A DNA stretch of 64,000 bases from the NCBI GenBank assembly GCA_963513935.1, contig OY740774.1, forward strand, positions 95,921,668-95,985,667, read 5' to 3'. Below, piece after piece: positions 1 to 12,557 of this stretch (its first letter is position 1; each line of letters opens with the position of its first letter). The notes beneath the pieces were generated by a model, which was given only the letters and a program-made list of their open reading frames with translations, made no database searches and had not been told where the DNA came from. The DNA is from Aphrophora alni. Lineage: Eukaryota; Arthropoda; Insecta; Hemiptera; Aphrophoridae. The translations under genes were made by a program, and so were the position numbers.

Positions 1-53
1 ACTTAGTGTAGTATTATGTAGTGTTATTTATAAATTTAACTATTTTTTAAACG

Positions 54-277
54 AAAAAATATCCATTGTTGAACAGCCCTAGAACTACATATATTTTATT
101 TTATATATACTATTCGTATCTGTTTGATGGACATAACAGCTGGCCTGATGATGCTGCCTGTGGCAGCGAAACATGTAGCCACGAGAAGGTAAAGTTAAAA
201 TAAAATAAAAACTACATTTGACAGATACGAATAGTATAATATATAAAATAAACAAAACAAAATAAAAAATATCCATT
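54..277. mobile_element. Small inverted-repeat insertion with 14-base target-site duplication
   Basis: The 14-base word AAAAAATATCCATT occurs at 54-67 and again at 264-277, bounding an insert of 196 bases. Inside the insert, arms of about 31 bases (93-123 and about 220-252) are inverted copies of each other. Between them lies a hammerhead-like core. A long direct duplication, inverted partial ends and a hammerhead motif together resemble fragments of Penelope-like elements. The insert has no coding capacity, so it would be a non-autonomous or truncated copy. Assignment to the Penelope group is inference. Confidence 0.55.
141..181 (+). ncRNA. Hammerhead-ribozyme-like motif (type I layout)
   Basis: The conserved core CTGATGA is at 145-151. 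A perfect 6-bp stem II follows (GCTGCC 153-158, loop TGT, GGCAGC 162-167), then GAAA at 168-171. A minimal stem III can form from AC 171-172 and GT 175-176 around a 2-base loop, which puts the cleavage-site triplet GTA at 175-177. Stem I forms between TGGC 141-144 and GCCA 178-181. The one departure from consensus is an extra T at 152 between the core and stem II, which may weaken or abolish cleavage. Hammerheads with very short stem III are known from Penelope-like retroelements. Activity cannot be judged from the sequence. Confidence 0.5.
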
Positions 278-3200
278 ATACTTCTTCATTATTTAAAATT
301 ATTCTAAATCCTAAAACATATTAAAAATCTGTCAAAGTTTTTACTCTCTCATATATACCTACTATACAAGAAGTTATTTGATTGATTAAAAGAAGTAATG
401 ATTTTCAAAATATAATAAATAGGCAATTTAGGGTTAAATTGTAACTTTAAATTGACAAATTGGTAGCACACGTTGCCTAATATTCCCTTATAATAGGGAA
501 ACAATTATTTAAAGATTTAGAAAATAATATACTGTCAATTTAATGTTCATAAAATCTTCTTCTTGTCGCCCTATACTCTTTTAAAGATAAGTGACTCTAT
601 TGAGATGTAGTACACCATATAAAAGGAAAAGATCAAGCTTCTAAAAACTATGTGAAATCTACCCCCATATGGTTAATGCTTGACTTTTCTCAGAGTCCAT
701 TTTTAATATGTTTGGAGTATAGTAGTGTTAATTATGTTTAAAACAAATATTAATGTGCACTTTATATTTAAAACAAGATTCCGATTACCATTCATAATAT
801 CAAATTGCATAATGTACGTGAATTAACTTAATTTTATTTAATATAAACATTTAACATCCAACTAAACACAGTAATAACGTTCCTAGAACACATGCAATAA
901 CAATGAGAAATATATCAATAAATAAGAATTTAATTAATTCATGTAGAAATTTCAAAAAAGTTAATGATGTAAAACATACCCATTCAATAATCATCTAAAT
1001 TACAAACTTTTTTTTTTGCTCCAAGTTTAAGAATGTTAACAATAAAAACTATAAGCTAAACGAATACTATATGCATTTGTTGTAGCAAAAAGATATATAA
1101 ATAATTATTATAAACACATACGATTATTACCCACTTTATAAAATATAATAGATATACATTAATTATAAATAATATTATATCCTAATTGATATTTCATTTA
1201 ATAACAAACTATATTTGTTAAATTTCCACATCAAATCTTTTAGAGATAATTATAACTCTTGTCTACTGTTATATTGAATACTAAAATTGTAAACAATTTA
1301 TAAAAATATCTTAAATAGCAAATGAAATAAAATTTTTACTTCATAGATATACAAATAAGACCTGTCTGAAGAGAAATAATATGTGAGAATAAAACGTTCC
1401 TTTAATGTTGATAAGAAAAAGTCTTTAAAAACTAGAAATATAGCAATGGTTTTTAATTAAAGTTTGAAGAAATTTTGCTTAAATTAAACTATAAACTCAT
1501 TGAATACCATTTTCAACTGGTGCAACCAATAACTTGCATCGATTTTAATTTGGATTTCGCTTGTTTTTTGAACCATATATGCATTTGACCTAAAAGAAAG
1601 GAAATATTTTTTAAATGTGTGTTCTAGTTCGACTCTCTTATTAATACAAGAAATAATAAGACTGTTCAAATTGTGAGAAATTTCAAAAGAATATGAAATA
1701 CATCTCATGGTATTAATTTATTTTCATTTTTGTTAGTACTGTTACATAATAAGAGATAAATGTTAATTGTACTTGTAATTAGGGTTTAAACTGAATTTCA
1801 GTAATAAGTTGGAATTTCAGTTTTTTTTATGACCAACAAAATTTTAATTTGGTTGCGAATCAAATAACAATTATACAAATTAAACGAAAACGATTATAGT
1901 AAAAGATAAAAAAAACGAAACTCTTAAATGACTATAATTATTTACAAAAGAAAATCATAAACAACTAATCAATAGAATATTACCATAAATGGAAATATTT
2001 TCGCCTGAAGTATTGCGGGCCGAATTATTTAATGAAACCCTTAGGGAAAATACATTGCTTTAGTTTGTACTAGTGTATTTAATTTAAGAATAACTAAAAT
2101 TTAAATTTGGATAGAGTTTGTTTAGTGAACGATAAATGTTTGATTTTCTGATTGTATAAATATAAAGTTCGTGTATTCCAGTTTTATTCGTATTACCTCA
2201 GAGAATTTCAACTTTTGCAGAGTAAAATGAATTGATTTAATTGATTATTTACAAAAAGTCAATTTTTAATGTATTTGTTATTCAAATATTTCCAACTGTT
2301 CAATTAATCATAATTTAAACACTATGATTAGGTAACGATACTAGAATGAAACCAAATACATTAATTGACAAAATACTTAGACGTAACTTAATTTTAAACA
2401 CAAACGAAGGTTGTATAATATTTATACAAACATATTTAAATCGAAATTGATATTGATGTACAGGAAATGATTCAAGCTATTCGGCTCGATAAAAGGTTGT
2501 TTTCAAAATTTGACAGATCAGGGAATAGACCGATAATATTAAGTGATTTATTATTTGCATGAAAATCGTTTGCAAGTCCCTTTTATAAGCTCAAAATATA
2601 TTTCTAATATTTCTACGTATGTTAAGTAGATTTTTATCAAACTCAATTAAATAATAAAATTATGGAACATTTAACACAATTTCAATTCATAGTAAATAAA
2701 TAAATTGAACTTCCAACCAGTGAAATTCAAGCTCTGTGATAGAAACGAGAAAAAAAAGTATTTAAAATTTTAAACTGCTTTCTTGCTTAATTGCATACAG
2801 TGTGGACACACCAACTGTGACTTTGCTACCCAAAATGTTTCTATGGATGAATCTTTATATTAAGTCTTAAACTATTGACTACACTAAGTCATAAATATTT
2901 CCCCAATTTTATTTATGTGCACTTATTTTGTTTTGATAAAGTTTTCCTTTGTAAATAAAACTGGAGAAAATTAAATCAAGATATTTACCGTTATAATTTT
3001 ATATCGCTTGTTCTAAATATAATTTGCACTTCCTCATTCAAATGACGTTCATTGAATAATTTGGGATTATGACGACGACCACCACAAAGTTCAAACTTAA
3101 GCATTCGTTCATTTACCACTACAAATGTATGACAAACATTTAGATATGGGTTTTTATAAAGCAAAATTGTTTAACCTTAGGTATCATTTTTCATAGTTAG

Positions 3201-3846
3201 TAGACGAAAGAACATTAAAATAATAAATCTTAATTCACATAAAATCGGATAAACTCTGGCCGTAAAGTTGTATATCGAACACTGGTCAAACTACTAGACA
3301 GAATAACATGGTCATTTAATCTACATTTTGGTAACAATTCACAAAAATAATAAAATCTAGTTTATTATGAATATCAACAATTTAAAATAAAAATCAATAA
3401 ACAACATTATAACGAAATAATTTCCATTTTAGTGTATATACAAATATCATTAAAAAAAGGAACTAATTTATTATTAAGCAAACAACTCTTTTCTTATTTA
3501 TTTAACTATTAATACAACTTGTTAGTTACATTTTTTTTAAATTACTTTGTATAAACATAATTACTTTGTATTTTTTAATTACTTTGTATAGTTATATTCA
3601 TAGTTTATTTTATTTTAAAACGTCGTAACTAGAGAATTGTTGATTTACATAGTTAAATATTAACACATTTAATTACCTTTTAATTTGTTTTCCACACTTT
3701 ACAGTTAGATTAAAATATTGTAGAATATAAAATAAATATTTAGAAAATTACATAATTCACTTTTTTTAAAATTATTTTATGTCTACTATAAATGTTAATT
3801 TTGATATAAAGTAGAACTTAAATTAATAAATAATATCATTACGTAC

Positions 3847-3868
3847 ATATATATATATATATATATAT
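3847..3868. repeat. (AT)n microsatellite
   Basis: A short uninterrupted run of alternating T and A. Confidence 0.9.
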
Positions 3869-4093
3869 CCCGATTGAAGCATCTAATTTTGTGAATTAAA
3901 AAAAATTATATTTCATTATTAATTTGATCCCATTAATGTGTAATACTTCATATTCCCCTCCACTTGCATTATCTGTACATGGTAATACTCGTCATAATCT
4001 TTAGTTTTAAATATATCCCTTTAGACAACATGTTACTAAAGAAAAGATGCATTACATGATTGATTTTGAAATTGAAATTATTATAAAACATAC

Positions 4094-4290
4094 ATTCTTC
4101 TTTTTAGTTTCATAGCTTATTCGAAGAAAGCTTTAGACATACTTTACTTATCACTGATGTACTTACAGTGATGAGTTTTTAATGTTTCTGTATAAAGCTC
4201 TCTTATATTAACAACCTTTGTTTAGCATTACAATTCATACTTTCATCTCAGATAACCTTTCCTCTATACAACTATCTATCTAAAATTATC
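4094..4290 (+). repeat. Dispersed repeat family C, copy 1
   Basis: The segment from about 4,094 (TTTTTAGTTTCATA) through the words ACTTATCACT, GATGAGTTTTTAATGTT and CTGTATAAAG, on to a pyrimidine-rich part ending near 4,290, recurs in reverse orientation at about 43,765-43,972. A more diverged direct copy is at about 7,070-7,235. No coding capacity or clear termini are visible, so its class (SINE, MITE or old non-LTR tail) is unknown. Confidence 0.6.
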
Positions 4291-4466
4291 TATCTGGTAT
4301 TAATGGCTGGTAGGATTCTTAAATGATAGAGTCGAAGTTAGGTTAAAGGAATTATTTTTAAAAAACAATAACTACAAGAAATATCTTTATAATAACGTGA
4401 AGTAAATGTTTTAGATATTATCATTCTCTTTCCCTTATAAGAAATCTTTATTATTATTATATTTAT

Positions 4467-4470
<4 letters not shown>

Positions 4471-4540
<70 letters not shown>
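4471..4540. repeat. (AT)n microsatellite, about 70 bases
   Basis: An uninterrupted alternating AT run. Confidence 0.95.
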
Positions 4541-4542
<2 letters not shown>

Positions 4543-4641
4543 AATCATTGCTTCACTGAATACATGATTTTTGCTGTGTATCTAGAAGCGAAAATACCTT
4601 ATACCTACATCAGACAAAATTTGTAGGATACTCTTCAGTAG

Positions 4642-5045
4642 AATTTTGTATCGGGCCTAATTTGTAAATAATGAATTTTGGCCGATACAAAATTGTATAT
4701 TAAAGTAAACATAAAATATAGTGTTAGATATAAGATTTGTTAAGAATATTGTATTAGATAGATGTTAAATTTAAGTTATTTAGAATGACGCAAGGCACTT
4801 GTCAACGGCTTAATAGTAGAAAGTAGGTTTAGAAAGTAAATTATTTTTGTATAAATAAGGGTGTTGGCCCTGTGCTAGTTTAGATATAGTTTTACGTATT
4901 AAAGCTCATATATAACTGAGGATAGAAACTTTGTGGTTGAAACGCGTTTGATGAATAAACATGTTTTTATGAGATCTGGTGTTCGAGTTTTTGTTCTATC
5001 CATTTAATAAAACATTATTTTTCGTCTTTTGTTGAAATTATTTAC
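4642..5045 (+). repeat. Possible solo LTR or other retroelement remnant
   Basis: The segment opens with a 13-bp perfect inverted repeat (AATTTTGTATCGG at 4,642-4,654 and its complement at 4,682-4,694). A TATAAATA box lies near 4,850 and is followed by a GGCCC-containing stretch. The word CTGAGGA (4,916-4,922) precedes GAAACGCG, and polyadenylation-like AATAAA words lie near 4,955 and 5,007. This resembles a promoter-to-polyA unit such as an LTR, but I cannot define duplicated ends or target duplications. The composition is more balanced than the flanks. Confidence 0.3.
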
Positions 5046-7069
5046 GAAACAAATGATCAACATTGAACCTAATACAGTCCTTTTGGGAGGGTTTCATTAT
5101 AAATTACTGTAAATTATAAGTTAGGAGAAGATTTTATTATTACAACTTTACCCACCGTGTCAGGCCTCCTTCTAAATATTCATGGGTTACTGAGTTGACT
5201 CAGCATCGAGAGTAAGTAGTTAGCTACGTTTGGAGTGCTAAATATCATTGATAACGCTAAAATTCCGTGTGGGAAACCAATTTTCTGATCATAAATTAAC
5301 TGCTGAAACACCATCTAATACTCCTAAGATTCTAATTTTAATTTCTTTCTAAGGGGTAATATTTTTCAAATGCAAGATTTTAAACAGATGTTTTAATGGT
5401 AAAAACAAAATTGACACCTTTCGATAATTATTTATTATAAAATGTAACAGATTAAAAACTTGTTATTTTAACTATTGGCAATGTAGCCTATATCTAAAAT
5501 TACCGAAATGCACAAAAACAATAATTGGGATTTCATTAGTAATTCTTGAACTCGCCTTATATGTAAAATGTACATAATGTATAAATATCTTTACAAATGC
5601 AATATCAAATTTAATTAAACTTTAGTACTACTTTCCTATTACCTTTAAAGTAGTAAATTGTTATTTGTAACATTACCCTACTGTCTACTAACCTCCTAAT
5701 TTTCTTAAAAATTTTACATCGTTTGCACTTTCCTTTGAAAACAAAGGAACTTATATTTATAACTTCCGTAAGAGGGAGTGCTCAGCATGTATCCATCTAT
5801 ACAACTTTTTATTTTGTTCTTTTATATATAGGCTGCTGATATAAAGCTTTCACAGTTTTATACCGCGTGGATTATTGAACGTTTACCACATGGTTACGCT
5901 GTCAACGGTAAAATATTTCACGTAAAAACTCACTCCATCTCTGTAAAATATTGATTGTAATTTGTTAAATCTATCGACTTCGTAAAAGTATATATTTTTA
6001 ACACAATACATGTACAAATAGGTTAAATACGTATCTATAAATAATTACCAATTTACATTTTATTTAAAGTTAATCTATTTTAAGTGAATAACAGTCAGAC
6101 TCTATATTAAATCGCCTTTACTTAACGGTGTTATCAAAGTCTCTAAATAAATGTTGAACAAATTTTAAACAACTATAAATTCCGCGGGTTCACTGCAAGC
6201 AATCTTCAGTTCAACAAAACATTAATTTCTAATATACATATTTTAGCGTTTTAATTTTATTTATACCAACAACTTCACTTTATTATTCACGACTAAAGGC
6301 AACGTTCAAATTTCCGGAGGGGAAACCATTATGTGGCCATTTTAGATTATCTATCCCATTCACGCTTCATTGTTCAAATTATCCCTCAAAATCTTTATTT
6401 ATCATCTGATACAATCATTCTCCGTATGAAATATATTTATGGTGTTATCCTTAAATTATTGCTTCTTCTCGCATAATACAAATGCATGAATCTCAACAAC
6501 ACTATCGTCATATTTCTTCTTGCTCTAACCTGTAAATCTTTTGTTACACCAAATATAGTCTCATTATTTAATAAGCTCTTTCTTTATAAAATCTGTAATT
6601 TAATTGATCATTACTTACCCCCCCCCCTCCTTAAGTGAAGAACGTTTATTTATCTCTGTACACAATTAACAAAAGCTACATATTCACTATTATTAATGTT
6701 AATGTTGGTTACCCTACGTTTCTTACATTATATACATTTTATGACGTAAAATAGTATGTACATAAAACAAAATGTAGATTTTTGGTATTAAAATAAAATT
6801 TGAATAAATTCGTTAATTTATTTAATTTTGTGCTAGGATGGGATTCATAGTTAGCATCTATTTTCTATATCCATTTGTCATGTGGGTTTTTACTCCTTAT
6901 GACAAATCCTTATTTAAAAAAATCCACTAGAAGCTTTTTTTTAAAGGTATCTCTTCCTTTTAGATAACAAATTATTAAAAGCCGTTGTTGTAAATGAATT
7001 ATTTTAGAAATAATATAATTTATGTAAGTAACTTGTATGTTAGGAGTTACATCATTTATGGTAACAGAG

Positions 7070-7235
7070 TTTTACACAGAATTACTGATCACTGATATAC
7101 TTGTATTAACGTTAAGGTAAAAAACCATCCGTTCCTAATATAGACTTTTCTTAAACTTTGTTTGCAGTATATTTTACTTTATCCCCAGATATTATTTCCT
7201 CTGAAAAACTATTTAATTTATATACACCTGTTTAA
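7070..7235 (+). repeat. Dispersed repeat family C, diverged copy 2
   Basis: Shares with copy 1 the order of TGATCACTGATATACTTG, a CTTTGTTT...ACTTTATC block and a TATTTCCTCT block, but is clearly more diverged. No ends or coding capacity are visible. Confidence 0.4.
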
Positions 7236-7529
7236 GAACACCAATAGAAGATAATCGTCTGTTAAAAAATGGAACGCATGGGAACCAACTTTGTTCCAAA
7301 CATTTTACTGTAAAACTGACTTTTTTCACTTTATGAACACTACTTCATCTCAATAAAACTCAGAAACGTTCCAAGTCTCTATGATTTTAGTGAAATAAAC
7401 AATATAAAATATCAATAAAGCATACTTTGTGAATCAAGGTTATTTTATATGTTTTACAAGACTACTTTATAGAGAAACATTAAAAAGTAACTTATGTTGA
7501 GGAATAATATGCAAAGATTTCTTTAAAAA

Positions 7530-7534
7530 ATATA

Positions 7535-7594
<60 letters not shown>
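7530..7594. repeat. (AT)n microsatellite
   Basis: Alternating TA run with a single G interruption near 7,540. Confidence 0.9.
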
Positions 7595-7601
<7 letters not shown>

Positions 7602-10600
7602 TAAGTAAACTCCCACCCAGTTTTGTTCAAGATTATCTAAATTTCAAAGTCATATTTTAAATGTAACTTTTAGTTGATATTAAGTGATTTAAAATGTTTT
7701 GAAAGTTGTGAATGGGGGATGTTTTTAAAAACGAGGGTTTACAACAGGTAGACATTGCTTGACAAACAGATATTAGGAATGGGATTCATAATATTATACA
7801 AATCAGGACACTTTCAGTAAAATTCAACTTTACTAAAATATTTAATATATTTCCTTAAATCGTTCTAAAAAAATCAATTAAATGTACTTCTCTGCTTTAA
7901 ATGTACTTCGTAAACGCTAGGAGTAAACATATTATAAAATAAAATATATCGTATAATAGCACTTTAAAGTTATGACTTTTTTTTGCTACTTCCACTAAAA
8001 ACCAACTTACAATTAATTAAGGAGAAAATAATTGTGTTTTTAAACAGATAGATATTTAATGAAGTATTTTTCACTTCCCATATTGAATCGTTAATTGGTT
8101 ACATATTGGCTAAATATTGGTTTTCTTTGTTAAATTTATTATGATCATACATGGTAAAACCAATTATTGTTAATCAGTATATTTATAAATAGTAAAATTA
8201 ACCAATATTTTTATTTAAATTTGGCTAATCAGTTGTCTAATAAAAATATATTGTATAGATATAATATGTTATTCCTATAACGTTAGCTCAATATTAATTA
8301 ATTACTTATGACTTTGTTATTTTAAACCAATAATTTACAATTATCTTAAATGCCATATGTCGCAAATAAATAAATAATATATTTTACCAATAATTAAAAA
8401 AAAAATTATTCTCATAATTATTAAGCATTTTTTCAATTTATATTTACAATGTTTATACGAAATTGCGTACAAGAAATAACTTTAATACGAGAGAGAAATG
8501 GACTTATTTCGCGTAATCTTTCAAGCTTAAACTTTGTGAGATTAGTTTCAGTTAAATGTGATACGTTTGCTATTGTTTAACGCCGACGAATTTTTGTTTG
8601 GGCTATTTACGACTTAAAATATTTGAATTGTTTTCCACAGTAGGGAACTTATAGGACAATGTGCAAATTGAGCATGATGCTGTTTAAAAGCCTATTTATT
8701 CTAGAAAATTATAAAAATTGAAGGTGACAAGCCAAATTGTAAATTGTTTGCGGAGATGCGGAGGTCGACAAAATTTTCGTAGATTGCAGAATATTTCTAA
8801 ACTAATAGAAGAAAGAAAAAAATTAAATTGAATAATATTTATTACTTTGTCATTTTCCAGGATCTATACAGGGAAAACGAAAGTTCACTTTACCAACGCC
8901 AAACAGGTTTTACTTGGATTATATTTCGAGTGCATGTGTAATTCAAATATTAAACTATTAATAATATAGTCATTAATTCAAATCATTCAAATTGTTTAAA
9001 GCCATTGTATGTAAAAACAATTATATCAAAAAATAATTTGTTTTCCTGAATTATGAAAATATACAATTTTCTACAAAATCTTAATGAATTTGCTGAGTTG
9101 CACATTTTACTATGTATATTTCTAATGTTGAGTAACAAACACTCCAAACATTAATAATTTTGATTTGACTACATTGCAGAAGACAAGACTTTGATATTTC
9201 GATTTATTTTGTAGAAAGTAAATTCCTTCGTTATATGGCATAACAGTATAAAATTTGTGTATGATAAATATACAATTTTTTAAATATACGATAAAGGTTT
9301 TATTATAATAGTTTTTCCTAATTCCTAGAGAAAAATACTAATATTATCACTAGTACCCAATACAAAAAAATACATGTTTTAATAGTAAATTGTTTATGTT
9401 CAAAGAAAAATAAACAGTCTAAGTCATATTAAATTTTTTTAAAACATAACGACAATGTTAAGAAATCATAAACATGTTGATCATTTATAACAGAAACAAA
9501 TATGTCTCAGTTACAAAATTCTGTTTAAATATTGCCGGGTACTGGAATCCCATATTAAGTTATATTCATATGTGACGGTACTAGTAGAAAGTAAGAGTAG
9601 AGAATTATTTGCTTAGTTTGAAGGATATTTGTTAATTATTTAAATTTAAATATTTCACACTATTTTACTTAAAATATTTTGTTATGAATAATTTTTTACT
9701 GCATTTAGATTTTATCTGTATAATCACGAAGCTTAACTACTACCTACATCAAAGCAAATTATTTACTCTGTCTTATAATCTATACAAAGACCGCCACGCA
9801 CAGAGTGCTACAGCCTGCATAATTTACAAAGTGAAATTTCATCAAATTCCACTTTGAATTAGACTATACAATTTTAGAAATCTGTATTAATTATCTTTTT
9901 GTTAAAATTGTTAAATATTGTTTTACCTATAATTTACATGTTTACTTTAAAAGCAATTGTATTATATTCCTTCCGTTTTAGTGTGAAGTTTAAAATGGTT
10001 ATGGTAATTAACAACTTAAATCGTAAATGTAGGTTACAAGGGAATATTTTTAATGCATTTCTCTTTCCATACGTTGAATATGATATGTTGAAGTTATATA
10101 ATGCATAATATATTAGAATAATTAATTTAAGTTTTATTTAAAAGGAGTGTCGTTTATCACTCATTACTCTCTAAGATACTGATGAGATTTTTATCTAGAT
10201 AAAATAAAGTGAACGCCATTTATCTCAGATAAATCAATGACATTGAGTGATTGAACTGCGACTAAAAACCTGATTTTCTTGTTTCAAACTGAGCTCCACT
10301 TCATTACAAACACTCAAAAATAAAGTTCTAATTAACAGGATCAAATATTATTTTACCCTTAAATAAACAAAAATGTATCTCGAATATAATTGTAACTTTT
10401 GTATTTAACTATTTAAAAATAAATAAATTGGTTTTCAAAAATAATTTTAAAAAAATCATTATAAAACAAAAAAAAAATGATATATTTGGGTGTTTATTGA
10501 TTGAATTATTTATGTGCACAATATTTTTTGTATAATCAATATCTGAAGATATAAATAAAAACTGATATTAGCATAACAGGAATACATTCATTTACGTTTT

Positions 10601-11766
10601 CCAATATATTTAACAAACCACAATTAAAAAGAGTAGTTTCATAATGTAATCAATTAATTCACTATATTAGTAGTTCCCACATAAAGTCAAAAGTTCATTG
10701 TGTTCATAACACATAATGATGGAAAAGTTAATACCAAAAAAAATATCAACAGCTCCTTACTAAATGACAATAATAAAAAGACGTCCAATAAATATGAATT
10801 ATTGAATACATTTTCTAAATGGCCAGTACAAAAGAAGTATAAAACCTCTAAGATATAAAATAAAGTAATTCAGTTGACTCATCTACTCTTCACTATAAAC
10901 GATAGTATTTATAATTCCTTATCATTAAAAATACGTAAATTACAATAACACGCTATAGTGGTCAAAAAACATAATTTAATCTAGGTAATTTATGAAAAGG
11001 ATTTTGTAAATTACAGCCGCTTGGTGAAGTAGTAACAGTCTAATAAAGGCTTTCAGTCTTTCTCGTTAGTGAGTAATATATTAGGACGATGTTAAAGGGT
11101 TAAGAAACAAGAAACTATTTTCCCTACTGAGTTTCTATGGTGTGTGATTGATATTGTGATTTTGAATCTCCTGACCCATATATCTAAAAATAAATATAAT
11201 GCCAGAAAATGTCTAACGTACTCAATCCACACGAAAAAATAATAACGCCATAGTATATTCATTTGACAGGGATGAACTTAATTTAATAGGAAATATTTAG
11301 ATATATATTATTTAATTTATTTTAAAACGTTATTAAATTTACTAAACGAATAATATAAAATGATAGAGTTACTAAGTAAAGTGAAGCACAGTGAATATAT
11401 ATAATAACTGAATTGAATAATTGGGAAAGCTGATTTAACAAAAAAAGAAACATCTTATAAGGCAAAATCAATTTCAAAAATAAATAGTAAGTTGAAATTG
11501 ACAAGCATATGAAAACCTGCGTACAATATCTCTACGTATATATACAAAGCAAAATAACAATAGCAAATTTTTCGTCTTTATCGCAGAATAAACTGCTAAA
11601 GAATTTATATTCTCCAAATAAATATACTTTGGGATTATGTTTAGTTATGTAATTGCATTTTGAACTTTTCAAATTTGTTATTATTTTTCTAAATATTTGT
11701 ATAAATTTCATTTATTATCTTTGATGTTACATGCAGTTTATTTCTTAGTTAAGAACTTTTGTTCTG

Positions 11767-11790
11767 AAATATATATATATATATATATAT
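11767..11790. repeat. (AT)n microsatellite
   Basis: A short alternating AT run just upstream of dispersed repeat family A. Confidence 0.85.
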
Positions 11791-11843
11791 TACAAAATGT
11801 GTAACCACTGAATATCATTGAAAACGTCTAACCAGCTAGAAAA

Positions 11844-12050
11844 TCCATTGAATGCCTTAACTGACTTGATGTAAAAGTAACTTCCAACCAGCTGTCATAC
11901 GCTCAATGAAATCGTACTATTAATCATCATAAAACTAAGCGAGGGTCATTAATGTAAGACATTGAGTAATTGCCTAAAGACTAAGTGCCAGAAACAAATC
12001 GTGTTTACATTCAGACAACTTCGGATCTAGAATAATCTTAATTGTAACTA
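11844..12050 (+). repeat. Dispersed repeat family A, copy 1
   Basis: One of four related segments. Shared words include CAACCAGCTGTCATACGCTC, TAATCATCATAAAACTAAGC, TTGAGTAATTGCC and ACTAAGTGCC. The fullest counterpart is in reverse orientation at about 40,361-40,580, and shorter copies lie near 25.3 kb and 37.5 kb. No open frame, tail or inverted ends are obvious, so it is best called an unclassified dispersed repeat. Confidence 0.7.
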
Positions 12051-12516
12051 AGTCAAACCAAAATACAAAATATATTTAAAATAGTAATTAACCTGACGTA
12101 TATTAATTTGAAACTCTAAAATATATACTATTTATCAAAATATTGTAAAGTGAAAATGATTGGTACGGAGATAATAGAATATTATTGACATATTGACGTT
12201 GACGTGGTTTCTTGGACGTAATGATTTATACAATAAATGGTATAACACCAATATTTTGTAAATTAAAACAATTAAAAGGAATTTACAATCTCACGTATGC
12301 AGAAATGGAAGTAATATTCTGTTGTAATACAAAATAAAATTGGTATTCTAGTGTGTAAAATGCGTTTTTTTCAGCGATGTCAACCAAGAACAACAACATT
12401 TTTATTAGATGCTCGCTGTTACCACACCATTTACCAAAGATGCCATAACATTGCGATTTTTTATTTGTTACTTATTCTCTTAAAAAATCGTTGTAGAATG
12501 TAATGTGAAATTAACA

Positions 12517-12521
<5 letters not shown>

Positions 12522-12553
<32 letters not shown>
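12522..12553. repeat. (AT)n microsatellite
   Basis: A short alternating AT run about 35 bases before the exon-like island at 12,588. Confidence 0.85.
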
Positions 12554-12557
<4 letters not shown>

